Source: Thalassotalea sp. G2M2-11
GTDB taxonomy: Bacteria > Pseudomonadota > Gammaproteobacteria > Enterobacterales > Alteromonadaceae
DNA length: 64,000 nt
Assembly: GCF_017168195.1 (NCBI RefSeq)
Contig: NZ_JADNYL010000002.1
Span: forward strand, 1,054,001 to 1,118,000
Direction: 5' to 3'
Shown here: positions 1 through 10,086 of the stretch, one piece after another
Position numbering within the stretch: the first letter of the stretch is position 1
Layout of the letters: every line of letters begins with the position of its first letter
Notes under the pieces: generated by a model
Seen by the model: only the letters and a program-made list of their open reading frames with translations
Told to the model about the DNA's origin: nothing
Databases searched by the model: none
Program-made: the position numbers and the translations under genes

Positions 1-158
<158 letters not shown>

Positions 159-168
159 TTAACTGAAA

Positions 169-426
169 TTATAGAGGAAGGTTAAACATTTTCTCACGTT
201 GCCAATCAGCAGTGGTAAATGTTTTCACAGTCACAGCATGAATTGAACCGTCATTAATTGCCGATGCTAAAGGGGCAAAGACAGTTTGTTGCTTTTTAAC
301 CCGACTTAAATCCGCAAAAAAATCAGCGACCGCAATTACCGTACATTGTGAACCATCAAATTTCACGTGTAATTCAGCTAAATCAAGTGCGTCATTAAGT
401 AATTTTTCTATATCAGAAACTTCCAC
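169..426 (-). CDS. ibaG: IbaG, BolA-family protein
   Basis: An 85-residue BolA-like protein, the usual length of IbaG (YrbA). The BolA fold is visible as an N-terminal helix, a central VIAVADFFADLSRVKKQQTV stretch and a C-terminal IHAVTVKTFTT strand; the conserved histidine is in SIHAVTV. BolA/IbaG proteins work with monothiol glutaredoxins (GrxD) in Fe-S cluster handling and acid response. It sits between mlaB and murA, 28 bp from the murA start, as in E. coli and Vibrio, so co-transcription with both is likely. Confidence 0.92.
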   Translation of the reverse strand: MEVSDIEKLLNDALDLAELHVKFDGSQCTVIAVADFFADLSRVKKQQTVFAPLASAINDGSIHAVTVKTFTTADWQREKMFNLPL

Positions 427-466
427 ATATCTCTCCTATTTTCAATAGTGACAGTGATTATATGTG

Positions 467-763
467 TTATTCCACTGGCAAGAAAGAATCTACCGCACTT
501 AATTTTGCTAATTTGATTAACTCGTGCGGTATATTGATAATTTTCAACGATATAGACTGTTGTTTCGCATACTCAATAATGAGCAACAACCAAGCAAGAC
601 CGGCAGTATCTGACTGAGTCACTTTAGCTAAATCAATCAATTGAATTTGCTGGTTGAGCAAGCCAGTTGATTGTTTTTCAAAACGCTTTATCACGGTACG
701 ACGTGTTAACTCACCGGTAACAACTAATCGTTTCCCTTGTTGTTGAACATTGACTTTATCCAC
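467..763 (-). CDS. mlaB: MlaB, STAS-domain subunit of the Mla phospholipid transporter
   Basis: A 98-residue single STAS domain. The signature VTQSDTAGLAWLLL has a threonine where anti-sigma antagonists are phosphorylated; in E. coli MlaB this threonine is needed for function. MlaB binds the ATPase MlaF on the cytoplasmic face and stabilises the MlaFEDB complex. The start is a GTG, 9 bp after the mlaC stop, with an AAGTAGG Shine-Dalgarno overlapping the end of mlaC. It is the fifth gene of mlaFEDCB. Divergence among STAS domains is high, so the call rests largely on context. Confidence 0.92.
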   Translation of the reverse strand: MDKVNVQQQGKRLVVTGELTRRTVIKRFEKQSTGLLNQQIQLIDLAKVTQSDTAGLAWLLLIIEYAKQQSISLKIINIPHELIKLAKLSAVDSFLPVE

Positions 764-772
764 TAGCAGAAC

Positions 773-1498
773 CTACTTAAAAACAATGTCTTTGTCGGCT
801 TTTTCTTTTAGCATAGCGGTCACATGCGGCAAGCCTTTTTGTCTGATAAGACTACCTAATTCCGCCTGCTTACTATCTAATAAACTCACGCCTTCAGCGA
901 CCATGTCATATGCTTTCCATTCATTGGTATTTTTACTTTTTCGCACACGAAATGAAATATCAATGGGTTCTCTACCTGGTTCAACAACGGTGGTTTTAAC
1001 GGCAACAACCCGCTCGTCACTAAAATCTTTTGCTGGGGCAAACTTAACTTCTTGCTGATCATACAAAGTAAATACTTGCGCATATGAGGTGATCAAGTAA
1101 TCACGAAATACCGGCACAAATTCCGCTCGCTCACTTTTAGTTGTTTGCCTAAAGTTACTACCGATCACTTTAAACGCCGCATATTTATAATTGATATAAG
1201 GCAACAATTCTTCACGTACGATAGTCTTAAGTAAATTAGGTGTTTGCCTAATTTGGTTTTGTTCATTAGCAAATCGTTTGAATGTCATATCAGCAACAGC
1301 ACGGATCATGGCATAGGGGTCTTTGGTATTGACCTCGCTCCTTTGCTCAGAGCCACCATCTGCAGCAGCATTATAAATTGTTGCTTGTGAAGCTACTGCC
1401 GCGTCATGGAAATCAAATGCCGCAACACTGTTCGTTGTCAATAAAGTGCTAGCAAATATGGCACTGGCTAATAAACACGATTTTTTATGACTAAACAT
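773..1498 (-). CDS. mlaC: MlaC, periplasmic phospholipid-binding protein
   Basis: A periplasmic carrier that takes phospholipid between the outer-membrane MlaA complex and the inner-membrane MlaFEDB transporter. The protein starts with a clear signal peptide (MFSHKKSCLLASAIF...VAA) and then matches the Tol-Tol-associated/MlaC (ABC toluene tolerance Ttg2) fold: MIRAVADMTFKRF, LKTIVREELLPYINYKYAA, and DYLITSYAQVFTLY. The ATG at 1498 is preferred over the in-frame ATG at 1513, since GGAAGAG lies 6 bp before the former and the signal peptide then begins properly; the result is 241 aa. It follows mlaD directly (17 bp). Confidence 0.95.
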   Translation of the reverse strand: MFSHKKSCLLASAIFASTLLTTNSVAAFDFHDAAVASQATIYNAAADGGSEQRSEVNTKDPYAMIRAVADMTFKRFANEQNQIRQTPNLLKTIVREELLPYINYKYAAFKVIGSNFRQTTKSERAEFVPVFRDYLITSYAQVFTLYDQQEVKFAPAKDFSDERVVAVKTTVVEPGREPIDISFRVRKSKNTNEWKAYDMVAEGVSLLDSKQAELGSLIRQKGLPHVTAMLKEKADKDIVFK

Positions 1499-1515
1499 TA
1501 ATTTCTCTTCCATTA

Positions 1516-1986
1516 TTAATCACCACTCCCTTGGCTAAATAAAAATTGTCCGATCAGTTCTTCTAACACGAGAGCCGGTTTAGTGTCTTCAATAAAGTCG
1601 CCTTCAACTAGCGTTTCAACTGACTCATCAATAAACCCAGGCAATAACCCGATATATTGTTCACCAAGCAAACCTGCCGTCAATATGGAGACCGACGTTG
1701 CCTCAGAAAAATTGTCATATTGTGCATAAATTTCTAACGTGACAACCGGTGTATAATCTTCTTCATCAAGTGAAATCGCACTGACTCGCCCGACAATAAC
1801 ACCACCAACTTTAATTGGTGAACGTACTTTCAAACCACCAATATTATCAAATTTCGCATACAAATTATACGTTTCACCATTACCTGAAATGCCACTATCA
1901 GCAACTTTCAGTGATAGCATCAACAAAGCAGCAATACCTATTGCTGCAAATAATCCAACGAATAATTCAACTTTTTTTGACACCAT
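1516..1986 (-). CDS. mlaD: MlaD, MCE-domain lipid-transfer subunit
   Basis: An inner-membrane-anchored MCE protein that forms a hexameric ring on MlaE and passes lipid to or from MlaC. One N-terminal membrane helix (residues about 7-27) is followed by a single MCE domain including FDNIGGLKVRSPIKVGGV and the typical GLLGEQYIGLLPG pore-loop region. The ATG at 1986 is chosen over an upstream in-frame TTG because GGTGG sits 5 bp before it; length is then 156 aa, usual for short MlaD proteins. Confidence 0.95.
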   Translation of the reverse strand: MVSKKVELFVGLFAAIGIAALLMLSLKVADSGISGNGETYNLYAKFDNIGGLKVRSPIKVGGVIVGRVSAISLDEEDYTPVVTLEIYAQYDNFSEATSVSILTAGLLGEQYIGLLPGFIDESVETLVEGDFIEDTKPALVLEELIGQFLFSQGSGD

Positions 1987-2036
1987 GTCATCCACCAAGT
2001 TCTCAAAATAAAAACAAAAACACCTAATTCACTCTA

Positions 2037-2819
2037 TTATTTAGTGAACATCAGTGCTGTTAAAATAAAATCTAACCCTAATACTAATAATGACGATTGC
2101 ACCACAGTTGCAGTCGTTGCTCGACTGATACCTTCCGATGTTGGCTCACAATCGTAACCTTTATATACCGCTATCCAAGTCACAACAAAAGCAAAAACCA
2201 CACTTTTGATCATGCCATTTAATATGTCTTTTTCAAACGAAACCTGCGACTGCATTACCGACCAAAAAGTACCGCTATCGACACCAAGCCAATCGACACC
2301 AACAAGATGAGCGCCTAATATTCCCACGGCTGAAAAAATTGCCGCTAATAAAGGTAGAGAAATAAAACCAGCCCAAAAACGTGGCGCTATTACACGACGT
2401 AAAGGATCTACCGCCATCATCTCCAAGCTAGACAACTGCTCCGTCGCTTTCATCAAACCAATTTCAGCAGTCAATGCAGAGCCTGCACGGCCAGCAAAAA
2501 GGAGCGCGGCAACTACAGGGCCGAGTTCTCGCAATAAAGACAAAGCGACCATAGGACCTAAACTTGCTTCCGCACCATAACCGACCAAAATGGTATAACC
2601 CTGTAAGGCGAGTACCATACCGATAAAAGTACCAGAGACAATAATGATGATCAGCGATAATACCCCAACGGAAAACAATTGCTCGATAAGCAATGGCGTG
2701 CCTTTACGCGGGTTAGGTATGTGTGACAACGCAGACACCAGCATTAAAATAGCACGCCCCAATGCACTAGTGCGTTCAATAACTTTGCGCCCTAATCGAA
2801 TAAGTGAGTCAATGATCAT
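2037..2819 (-). CDS. mlaE: MlaE, ABC-type lipid transporter permease
   Basis: A 260-residue MlaE/YrbE permease, usual length. Motifs: [17 protein letters not shown] near the N-terminal third, [32 protein letters not shown] in the middle, and the conserved [21 protein letters not shown] stretch. Five to six hydrophobic segments are visible. It forms the membrane channel of MlaFEDB and its start overlaps the end of mlaF by 4 bp (ATGA), showing translational coupling. Confidence 0.97.
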   Translation of the reverse strand: MIIDSLIRLGRKVIERTSALGRAILMLVSALSHIPNPRKGTPLLIEQLFSVGVLSLIIIIVSGTFIGMVLALQGYTILVGYGAEASLGPMVALSLLRELGPVVAALLFAGRAGSALTAEIGLMKATEQLSSLEMMAVDPLRRVIAPRFWAGFISLPLLAAIFSAVGILGAHLVGVDWLGVDSGTFWSVMQSQVSFEKDILNGMIKSVVFAFVVTWIAVYKGYDCEPTSEGISRATTATVVQSSLLVLGLDFILTALMFTK

Positions 2820-3619
2820 ATTGATTTACCTAGTAATTCGTCCTGATAAGCGGCTGCTTTATAATGAAACGGTACCGGCCCATCAGCTTCACCTTTAACA
2901 AATTGTTGCACCAAAGGCGACTGTTGTTGAGTAATTTGCTCAGGCGTGCCATGACCAATAATTCTCTGCTCAGCAATGATATAAATGTAATCTGCAATCG
3001 ACATCACTTCAGCCACATCATGAGAAACCACCACAGAAGTTAAACCGGCAGCATCATTGAGTGCTTTGATCAAGCGCACAATAACGCCCATAGAAATAGG
3101 ATCTTGACCAGCAAAAGGTTCATCATAGAGTATCAATTCAGGATCCAACGCTATTGCTCGTGCTAATGCGGCACGTCTTGCCATACCGCCAGATAATTCA
3201 CTGGGTTTTAACTCGCGCGCCCCTCGAAGGCCTACCGCTTCAAGCTTCATCAACACCATTTTTTCAATCAGTGTTTCTGATAATTTAGTATGCTCGCGAA
3301 TGGGAAATGCAATATTGTCGTAAACCGACATGTCCGTGAACAAGGCGCCACTTTGAAATAACATACTCATACGTTTACGCACTGAGTACAGCTCCTGGCG
3401 AGACAAAGTCGGTATATTTTTGCCATCAAACAATATCTTGCCAGACTCAGGTTTTAACTGGCCACCGATCAGGCGCAATAAGGTTGTTTTACCTATACCA
3501 CTAGGCCCCATGATCGCGGTCACTTTTCCTTTCGGGATGGTTAAACTGATGTCATCATAGATAACACGCTCTTCCCGTTTAAACGTCATATTTTGAATAT
3601 CAACCAGAGTTTCTGACAT
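2816..3619 (-). CDS. mlaF: MlaF, ATPase of the Mla phospholipid transporter
   Basis: A 267-residue ABC ATPase. Walker A is GPSGIGKTT, the signature is LSGGMARR, and Walker B is [13 protein letters not shown]; the H-loop is VVSHDV. It energises lipid movement through MlaE and binds MlaB. First gene of mlaFEDCB-ibaG-murA, transcribed away from yrbG, so the 280 bp to the yrbG start must hold divergent promoters. Confidence 0.97.
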   Translation of the reverse strand: MSETLVDIQNMTFKREERVIYDDISLTIPKGKVTAIMGPSGIGKTTLLRLIGGQLKPESGKILFDGKNIPTLSRQELYSVRKRMSMLFQSGALFTDMSVYDNIAFPIREHTKLSETLIEKMVLMKLEAVGLRGARELKPSELSGGMARRAALARAIALDPELILYDEPFAGQDPISMGVIVRLIKALNDAAGLTSVVVSHDVAEVMSIADYIYIIAEQRIIGHGTPEQITQQQSPLVQQFVKGEADGPVPFHYKAAAYQDELLGKSI

Positions 3620-3899
3620 ATAAAATCAACTGAACCATCGAAATTGTTAATAGACGGTGAATTCTACCTCAGCAATACTTAGACTTCATCCGAAAATCGT
3701 AATTTATTGTAATCAGCCTACCGAGTGAAATGTAAAAAAATGTGAGTATTCTCAGTTCCAAGGGGGTTTTATGCTGATGTCAGCAGGTTTTCTTGATTTT
3801 TTGCCATAAAAATACCACTCTTTTGAACATTTTACTCTTTTGCCCTTTTTTTTTTACTCGCAACCAGCGACAATTCAGCCTCAGATTCTGGAGTGTTTA
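3620..3899. promoter_or_regulatory. Divergent intergenic region between mlaF and yrbG
   Basis: This 280 bp gap separates the divergent mla and yrbG-kds-lpt operons and must carry both promoters. It is AT-rich. A small palindrome GCTGA-TG-TCAGC is seen near 3772-3783. An in-frame TTG at 3840 could extend yrbG upstream but gives a non-conserved tail. No regulator site was recognised with confidence. Confidence 0.5.
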
Positions 3900-4883
3900 A
3901 TGCTTGTTCAAATAATAATTTTACTTATTTCATTAGTGACCTTAGTTTGGAGTGCTGACAAGTTTGTTTTTGGCGCCTCTTCTCTGGCTAGAAATGTTGG
4001 TATTCCGCCAATGATTATCGGCTTAACCATAGTTGCAATGGGTTCATCAGCGCCAGAAATGATGATAGCTGCCACCGCCTCTTTAAATGATAATCCAAAC
4101 ACTGCTATTGGTAATGCCATTGGTTCAAATATTACCAATATCGCTTTAGTGCTAGGGATCACTGCGATACTTCACCCGCTTTCTGTCTCATCAAGTACCG
4201 TAAAGCGTGAAATACCGCTCATTTTAGCCATCACCGCATTAGCTTACTGGATGCTGTCTGATCATCACTTCAGCTTTATTGAGGGGCTAATACTGATTAT
4301 TGGTTTTTTTGCTTATATCATTACTCTTTTAGTCATCACACTCAAACGTTCTAAAGAAGATACATTTGACGATGCAATGCTCATTGAAGCAGAGCAAGAA
4401 ATACCTGAAGGCGTAGAAACACCAACCGCCCTAATATGGCTTACAGTCGGCATGATTCTTTTACCGTTAAGCGCTCATTATCTTGTCGATGCCTCTGTCT
4501 TTATTGCCAAAGCATTTGGGATTAGTGATTTGGTTATCGGCTTAACAGTGATTGCCATTGGTACTAGTTTGCCCGAACTTGCTGCCAGTTTAATGAGCAT
4601 AGTCAAAAAAGAAGACGATCTCGCCCTGGGTAATATTATTGGCTCAAACATTTTTAATATACTGGCAGTTCTATCGTTGGCAGGCCTAATCGCCCCAGGT
4701 GAAATAGACAACAATGCCTCATTACGTGATGCGCCTTATATGTTAGGGGTCACACTGCTGTTGTTTATTTTGTGCTTTAGCCGTCATTTTGGTAATTTCC
4801 GTATCACCCGCTTCAAGGGTATTCTACTACTCATTACCTTTGTCGCTTATCAACTGCTATTATTTAGTCAATTAAAGAATTAA
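3900..4883 (+). CDS. yrbG: YrbG, calcium/sodium (CaCA-family) antiporter
   Basis: An inner-membrane cation/Ca2+ antiporter of the CaCA superfamily. The two inverted alpha repeats are visible: GLTIVAMGSSAPEM with GNAIGSNITNIALVLG in the first half and GLTVIAIGTSLPELAASL with GNIIGSNIFNILAVL in the second, separated by an acidic cytoplasmic loop (EDTFDDAMLIEAEQE). About ten membrane segments. The ATG at 3900 has GGAG 7 bp upstream and gives 327 aa, close to E. coli YrbG; the longer TTG-initiated frame is not supported. First gene of the yrbG-kdsD-kdsC-lptCAB cluster. Confidence 0.95.
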   Translation: MLVQIIILLISLVTLVWSADKFVFGASSLARNVGIPPMIIGLTIVAMGSSAPEMMIAATASLNDNPNTAIGNAIGSNITNIALVLGITAILHPLSVSSSTVKREIPLILAITALAYWMLSDHHFSFIEGLILIIGFFAYIITLLVITLKRSKEDTFDDAMLIEAEQEIPEGVETPTALIWLTVGMILLPLSAHYLVDASVFIAKAFGISDLVIGLTVIAIGTSLPELAASLMSIVKKEDDLALGNIIGSNIFNILAVLSLAGLIAPGEIDNNASLRDAPYMLGVTLLLFILCFSRHFGNFRITRFKGILLLITFVAYQLLLFSQLKN

Positions 4884-4890
4884 TCACGCC

Positions 4891-5856
4891 ATGAAAAATT
4901 TTAAACAGTTAGCCACGCAAGTGATCAACATTGAGCAACAAACCATTGCTGAGCTTGTGCAATATATTGACGATGGCTTTGAGCTCGCTTGCCAACTCAT
5001 GTTTAACTGTCAAGGCCGTGTCATTGTTATCGGCATGGGAAAATCAGGTCACATCGGTGGTAAAATTGCCGCTACACTAGCCAGTACTGGCACTCCTGCA
5101 TTTTTCGTACACCCAGGTGAAGCCAGTCATGGCGACTTAGGCATGATCACCCAAGATGATGTTGTGCTCAGTATTTCCAATTCAGGGGAAACCAGTGAAG
5201 TTCTGGCTATAATTCCTGTGATAAAGCGCATCGGGGCAAAATTAATTGCCATGAGCAGTAATCCAAGCTCAACCTTAGCTAAGCTGGCAGATACACATGT
5301 TTGTATCAAAGTATCACAAGAAGCTTGTCCATTAGGGCTTGCGCCGACTTCAAGCACCACTGCAACCTTAGTGATGGGTGATGCTATTGCTGTTGCCTTG
5401 TTAAATGCGAAAGAGTTCACCGCAGATGATTTTGCGCTATCTCATCCTGGCGGCAGCTTAGGCAAACGCTTACTATTGCGTTTACAAGATATTATGCATC
5501 AAGGAGAGCGCCTGCCAATTGTCAATGAGCAAGCGAAAATTAAAGATGCGTTGGTGGAAATGTCACTCAAAGGTCTGGGCATGACGGCGGTGATTAATAA
5601 CGAACAACAACTATCGGGCTTATTTACCGATGGTGATTTACGTCGCATTCTCGATGAAAAAATTGATATTCACCAAGATGAAATAGCATCAGTGATGACG
5701 AAAAACCCGACCGTTGCCAATCAAGAAATGCTTGCCGCTCAGGCATTAAAAATTATGGAAGATAAAAAAATTAACGGCTTGATCATCATCGATGATAACA
5801 ATCAACCGATTGGCGCAATGAACATGCATGATTTACTCAAGTCAGGAGTCTTATGA
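4891..5856 (+). CDS. kdsD: KdsD, D-arabinose 5-phosphate isomerase
   Basis: Converts ribulose 5-phosphate to arabinose 5-phosphate, the first step of Kdo synthesis for LPS. The 321 aa are an N-terminal SIS sugar-isomerase domain (VIGMGKSGHIGGKIAATLASTGTP..., with SNSGETSE and AL.HPGGSLGKRLL) followed by two CBS domains (from about residue 205, IMHQGERLP... and VMTKNPTVANQ...). It follows yrbG by 7 bp and overlaps kdsC by 4 bp. Confidence 0.97.
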   Translation: MKNFKQLATQVINIEQQTIAELVQYIDDGFELACQLMFNCQGRVIVIGMGKSGHIGGKIAATLASTGTPAFFVHPGEASHGDLGMITQDDVVLSISNSGETSEVLAIIPVIKRIGAKLIAMSSNPSSTLAKLADTHVCIKVSQEACPLGLAPTSSTTATLVMGDAIAVALLNAKEFTADDFALSHPGGSLGKRLLLRLQDIMHQGERLPIVNEQAKIKDALVEMSLKGLGMTAVINNEQQLSGLFTDGDLRRILDEKIDIHQDEIASVMTKNPTVANQEMLAAQALKIMEDKKINGLIIIDDNNQPIGAMNMHDLLKSGVL

Positions 5857-6404
5857 TGGTTAACACTCTGTACGGTGAAGTGAGTGAAACAATTCTAGCG
5901 AAAGCAAAAAAAATTAAGCTATTCGTCTGTGACATTGATGGTGTATTTTCTGATGGCCGCATATATTTAGGTAATGACGGTGAAGAGTTAAAAGCCTTTC
6001 ATACTAAAGATGGTTATGGCATTAAAGCATTAGGCGCCAGTGGCGTTGATGTTGCCGTGATCACCGGCAGACAATCTAATATCGTCCAAAACCGTATGAC
6101 CGCACTTAATGTTAAACATATTGTTCAGGGGGAAGAAAATAAACTGCCAGCGCTAACCGCTATGATAGAGCAACTAAACTTAACCAAAGAGCAGGTCGCC
6201 TATATCGGTGATGATATGCCGGATTTTGAATGCATGAATCATATTGGTTTCAGCATTGCTGTCAGTGATGCCCACCCAGCAATATTATCACTTGCCGACT
6301 ATACCACCCAAACTCGCGGTGGCTTCGGTGCTGTGCGCGAAGTATGTGATCTCATCATGCAAAGTCAAAACACCCTACAATTTGCATCAGGCGCCAGTGT
6401 ATGA
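5853..6404 (+). CDS. kdsC: KdsC, 3-deoxy-D-manno-octulosonate 8-phosphate phosphatase
   Basis: A HAD-superfamily C0 phosphatase releasing Kdo from Kdo-8-P. Motif I is FVCDIDGVFSDGR (nucleophile and acid-base aspartates), motif II is VAVITGRQS, motif III lysine lies in GEENKLPA, and motif IV is YIGDDMPD. Length 183 aa is typical for the tetrameric cap-less enzyme. ATG overlaps the kdsD stop (ATGA-type); a second ATG follows immediately and is equally usable. It overlaps lptC by 4 bp. Confidence 0.97.
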   Translation: MMVNTLYGEVSETILAKAKKIKLFVCDIDGVFSDGRIYLGNDGEELKAFHTKDGYGIKALGASGVDVAVITGRQSNIVQNRMTALNVKHIVQGEENKLPALTAMIEQLNLTKEQVAYIGDDMPDFECMNHIGFSIAVSDAHPAILSLADYTTQTRGGFGAVREVCDLIMQSQNTLQFASGASV

Positions 6405-6967
6405 GTAAAACGAATGCGCTCACCTTAGCCTTTTTTATAATCTCAGTGATCACTTATGCCTTTATTGAGTGGCGTCAAGCAAATGTAGAAGATGAGCATT
6501 TTATTGATCAGCAAGTCAACCCTGACTTTATTGCTGAAGCACTGAACAGTGAAATATTTAAAGCCAATGGACAGCTAAGTTACCAGATAAATGCCGATCG
6601 GATGGAACATTACGCCGAATTAGCAGTCACACACTTTGAGTTTCCTAAATATACCTTATACCCAAAAGATAGCGAATCACCATGGAAAATAAGTGCTAAT
6701 GAAGGCACACTTTACAATAATAATAGGGTAAAATTAGCAAACCGTGTTAGCTTGATCTCATTAGATGACAAAAGCTTAATTCAAGAAATTAATGGTAAAC
6801 ATTTAGAATTAGATTTAAAAACTAATATTATTAGTTCAGTTGAAAAAATTGAGATCAGAGGTAAAGATTTTTCAATGCTAGGCTCTGGACTAATCGTTGA
6901 CTTAAATACCAAACAAGTAACCCTAACAAACCATGAAAAAACCATATATCAACAAATTCAAGAGTAG
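6401..6967 (+). CDS. lptC: LptC, inner-membrane LPS transport protein
   Basis: A bitopic protein of 188 aa: one N-terminal membrane helix (residues about 6-22) then a periplasmic beta-jellyroll domain (YQINADRMEHY, FPKYTLYPKDSESPWKISANEGTLY, ...GKHLELDLKTNIISS). It passes LPS from LptBFG to the LptA bridge. Sequence conservation of LptC is low, but the order kdsC-lptC-lptA-lptB makes the call secure. It overlaps kdsC by 4 bp and lptA by 35 bp. Confidence 0.95.
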   Translation: MSKTNALTLAFFIISVITYAFIEWRQANVEDEHFIDQQVNPDFIAEALNSEIFKANGQLSYQINADRMEHYAELAVTHFEFPKYTLYPKDSESPWKISANEGTLYNNNRVKLANRVSLISLDDKSLIQEINGKHLELDLKTNIISSVEKIEIRGKDFSMLGSGLIVDLNTKQVTLTNHEKTIYQQIQE

Positions 6968-7454
6968 TGTCCTAAGCTTCGCTATTTTCCTATCGTTACT
7001 TGGATATGCTCATGCTGCCGAATTCGATCTCAAGCAAGAAATCAACATTGATGCAAGCAGGCAAGCCGCTGACTTAAAAAATAAAATTTTTAGTTATATT
7101 GATAATGTTGTCATCTCTCAAGGTTCGCTCACCATTAAAGCAGATCTGGTACAAGTATTAACCGATACGGACACCAACAATAAAACCTATATTGCTAAAG
7201 GACAGCCGGCAACATTTACTCAAACACTTGAAGATGGCACGCCCATTTTTCTTCAAGCTAACGAAATCAAGTACGAGCCAGCTAAAAGTACCGTGATTAT
7301 TTCTGGCAATGCCGAACTACGCCAAGAAGGTAGTAAAGTTAGCAGTAGCGTGATCACCTATAACTTTCTGACAGAACAAGTTTTAGCCAATGGCGACAAT
7401 AAAGAGCGGGTGAAAACCGTATTACAACCTAACGCATTAGAAAAGAAAAAATAA
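6933..7454 (+). CDS. lptA: LptA, periplasmic LPS bridge protein
   Basis: A 173-residue OstA/LptA jellyroll protein that oligomerises between LptC and LptD. A signal peptide of about 28 residues ends in AHA. The mature part shows the OstA pattern [35 protein letters not shown] and [23 protein letters not shown]. The start codon lies inside lptC (35 bp overlap), and the stop overlaps the lptB start by one base, so translation of lptC-A-B is tightly coupled. Confidence 0.96.
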   Translation: MKKPYINKFKSSVLSFAIFLSLLGYAHAAEFDLKQEINIDASRQAADLKNKIFSYIDNVVISQGSLTIKADLVQVLTDTDTNNKTYIAKGQPATFTQTLEDGTPIFLQANEIKYEPAKSTVIISGNAELRQEGSKVSSSVITYNFLTEQVLANGDNKERVKTVLQPNALEKKK

Positions 7455-8185
7455 TGAACAGTGCCACCCTTATTGCCAAAAATCTTGCTAAAGCCTACAA
7501 AGGCAGAAAAGTCGTTAAAAATGTCGGCATGAAAGTCCAAGAAGGGCAGATCGTTGGGTTGCTTGGGCCAAACGGTGCAGGCAAGACAACCTCATTTTAT
7601 ATGATTGTTGGTCTAGTCAGTAACGATAGCGGTAGCATCATTTTAAATGACGAAGATATCACCTTGTTGCCGATGCACGAACGTGCACGTAAAGGTATAG
7701 GTTACTTACCACAAGAAGCATCCATTTTTCGTAAACTCACGGTTTATGAAAATATTATGGCGATTTTACAAACCCGAAAAGACCTCAACGACATTGAACG
7801 AGAAGAAAAACTTGAGCACTTAGTTGAAGAATTTAATATTGGTCATATTACTGAAAACTTAGGGATGAGCCTTTCCGGTGGCGAAAGACGCCGTGTAGAA
7901 ATAGCAAGAGCACTGGCTGCAGAACCTAAATTTATTCTATTAGATGAACCATTTGCAGGTGTTGACCCGATTTCAGTAGGAGATATAAAAAAAATTATCC
8001 TACACTTAAAACAACGAGGCATCGGGATATTAATCACCGACCATAATGTACGAGAAACATTAGATGTTTGTGAGCATGCATATATTGTTAGCCACGGTGA
8101 ACTTATTGCCGAAGGTGATGCGGATCAAATTCTTGCGAATCAACAAGTAAGAGATGTATACCTTGGTGAGCAATTCACGCTATAG
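7454..8185 (+). CDS. lptB: LptB, ATPase of the LPS transporter
   Basis: A 243-residue ABC ATPase. Walker [11 protein letters not shown]-loop LPQEASIF, signature [15 protein letters not shown], Walker [14 protein letters not shown] and switch ITDHNVRE are all in place. LptB powers LPS extraction through LptFG, which are encoded elsewhere. Last gene of the lpt transport set; rpoN follows 58 bp later, as in most gammaproteobacteria. Confidence 0.98.
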   Translation: MNSATLIAKNLAKAYKGRKVVKNVGMKVQEGQIVGLLGPNGAGKTTSFYMIVGLVSNDSGSIILNDEDITLLPMHERARKGIGYLPQEASIFRKLTVYENIMAILQTRKDLNDIEREEKLEHLVEEFNIGHITENLGMSLSGGERRRVEIARALAAEPKFILLDEPFAGVDPISVGDIKKIILHLKQRGIGILITDHNVRETLDVCEHAYIVSHGELIAEGDADQILANQQVRDVYLGEQFTL

Positions 8186-8243
8186 TTATGGTATGCTTTT
8201 GATTAAAGTAAATGATAATAATTAACAGGAAAATAATTCATTA

Positions 8244-9746
8244 ATGCGCCCTAGTCTGCAGCTCCGAATTGGACAACAACTTACCATGACGCCGCAATTG
8301 CAACAAGCAATCAAGCTGTTGCAGCTATCCACCTTAGATCTTCAACAAGAGATCCAAGAGGCGTTAGAAAGTAACCCATTACTCGAAGTCGATGAATCAA
8401 CACCTAACAACCAAGAATCTCAGCCTGATAACTTAGAAGAAGCATTTTCTGCCAATAGCACGGAACAGAACAATACCAGTGATGGCAGTGAAGATTCTAG
8501 CCCAACGGCAGACGAAATCAGCACCACCGAAGCAATGAGTAAATCGGATATTCCTGAAGATCTTAATATCGATACCACATGGGATGAGTCCTTTAGTGCT
8601 GGTGTATCGAACACAGGGATTGGCGTTGCTTCTGAAGATTATACTTACCAAGGCGAAACAACCGATTCCATTCAAGATCACCTGCGTTGGCAAATGGGCT
8701 TAACCCCATTTAGTGAAACAGATTTAGCGATTGCCACAGCGATTATCGATGCAATTGATGACGCTGGTTACTTACGGGTGACCACAGAAGAGATCCTAGA
8801 GTCACTTGGCTTAGAAGATGTCGAGTTAGATGAAGTTGAGGCGGTGTTAAAGCGCATTAATATGTTTGATCCTGTCGGTGTTGGGGCTCGCTCAATTTCA
8901 GAATGTCTGTTGATCCAATTAAATCAATTTGATAAAGAAACGCCTTGGTTAGCAGAAACGAAACAGGTCATTACCGAACATATCGACCTACTCGGAAACC
9001 GTGATTATCGCCAGATTATGCGTAAAACACGTTTAAAAGAAGATCAATTACGAGAAGTTATCAGATTAATTCAATCTCTTGATCCTCGCCCTGGTGATAG
9101 TGTCATCAAAAGTGAAGAGCAATATGTCATCCCCGATGTTTCCGTTGAAAAGAAAAATGGTCGTTGGGTGGTGGAATTAAATCCAGATACAGCACCTCGA
9201 CTTTCAGTAAACCAACAATACGCTTCGATGGCGCGTTCAATGAAGTCTTCAAGCGATAGCCAATTTATTCGTTCTAATCTACAAGAAGCAAAATGGTTTA
9301 TTAAAAGCTTAGAAAGCAGAAACGAAACGCTATTAAAAGTATCAAATTGTATTTTGCAACGTCAACAGGGCTTTTTTGAACATGGCCCTGAAGCTATGCG
9401 GCCCATGGTACTCAATGATATTGCCGAAGCGGTAGATATGCACGAATCTACAATTTCTCGTGTGACCACGCAAAAATACATGCATACCCCGCGAGGTATT
9501 TTCGAATTGAAATATTTTTTCTCTAGCCATGTCAGTACTGAAAATGGTGGAGAATGTTCATCTACTGCGATACGCGCTTTAATTAAAAAGCTTGTCGCAG
9601 CTGAAACGCCAGCTAAGCCATTAAGTGATAGTAAAATGGCTGAATTACTCGCTGAGCAAGGCATCAACGTTGCTCGTCGGACGATAGCCAAATATCGTGA
9701 ATCATTATCGATTCCACCGTCAAATCAACGTAAAAGTTTACTTTAA
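8244..9746 (+). CDS. rpoN: RpoN, RNA polymerase sigma-54 factor
   Basis: A 500-residue sigma-54. Region I (glutamine-rich activator-interaction region) is at the N-terminus, [24 protein letters not shown]; an acidic region II follows (about residues 50-130). Region III holds the core-binding domain and HTH, and the RpoN box [12 protein letters not shown] lies near the C-terminus. It directs transcription of nitrogen, flagellar and other genes with activator ATPases. Followed by hpf, ptsN, rapZ and ptsO, the conserved rpoN neighbourhood. Confidence 0.98.
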   Translation: MRPSLQLRIGQQLTMTPQLQQAIKLLQLSTLDLQQEIQEALESNPLLEVDESTPNNQESQPDNLEEAFSANSTEQNNTSDGSEDSSPTADEISTTEAMSKSDIPEDLNIDTTWDESFSAGVSNTGIGVASEDYTYQGETTDSIQDHLRWQMGLTPFSETDLAIATAIIDAIDDAGYLRVTTEEILESLGLEDVELDEVEAVLKRINMFDPVGVGARSISECLLIQLNQFDKETPWLAETKQVITEHIDLLGNRDYRQIMRKTRLKEDQLREVIRLIQSLDPRPGDSVIKSEEQYVIPDVSVEKKNGRWVVELNPDTAPRLSVNQQYASMARSMKSSSDSQFIRSNLQEAKWFIKSLESRNETLLKVSNCILQRQQGFFEHGPEAMRPMVLNDIAEAVDMHESTISRVTTQKYMHTPRGIFELKYFFSSHVSTENGGECSSTAIRALIKKLVAAETPAKPLSDSKMAELLAEQGINVARRTIAKYRESLSIPPSNQRKSLL

Positions 9747-9769
9747 CTTAACAATAAGGATTTCCGCTT

Positions 9770-10057
9770 ATGCAAATTAATCTTGCCGGTCACCACGTAG
9801 AAATTACCGACTCATTACGCGAATCTGTTCACACCAAGTTTGCAAAGCTAGAACGACATTTTGATCACATTAATAACGTGCATGTCGTACTCACAGTAGA
9901 AAAATTGAATCAAATTGCCGAAGCAACGGTCCATATGAATGGTAATGAAATTCATGCCAAAGCAGAAAATGCCGATATGTATGTTTCGATCGACTTATTA
10001 GTGTCAAAACTTGATAAACAAGTATTGAAATACAAGGGTAAGCTTAATAAGCATTAA
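9770..10057 (+). CDS. hpf: HPF, short ribosome hibernation-promoting factor
   Basis: A 95-residue short-form HPF/YhbH. The beta-alpha-beta-beta-beta-alpha fold is recognisable: MQINLAGHHVEITDSLRESVHTKFAKLERHFDHI, then HVVLTVEK, EATVHMNGNEIHAKAENADMYVSIDLLVSKLDKQVLKYK. It binds the 30S decoding centre in stationary phase and promotes 100S dimers with RMF. Always found right after rpoN in this group. The ATG follows an AAGGATTT Shine-Dalgarno. Confidence 0.96.
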   Translation: MQINLAGHHVEITDSLRESVHTKFAKLERHFDHINNVHVVLTVEKLNQIAEATVHMNGNEIHAKAENADMYVSIDLLVSKLDKQVLKYKGKLNKH

Positions 10058-10086
10058 TCCTCTTTTATCAAATACCAACAAGTATT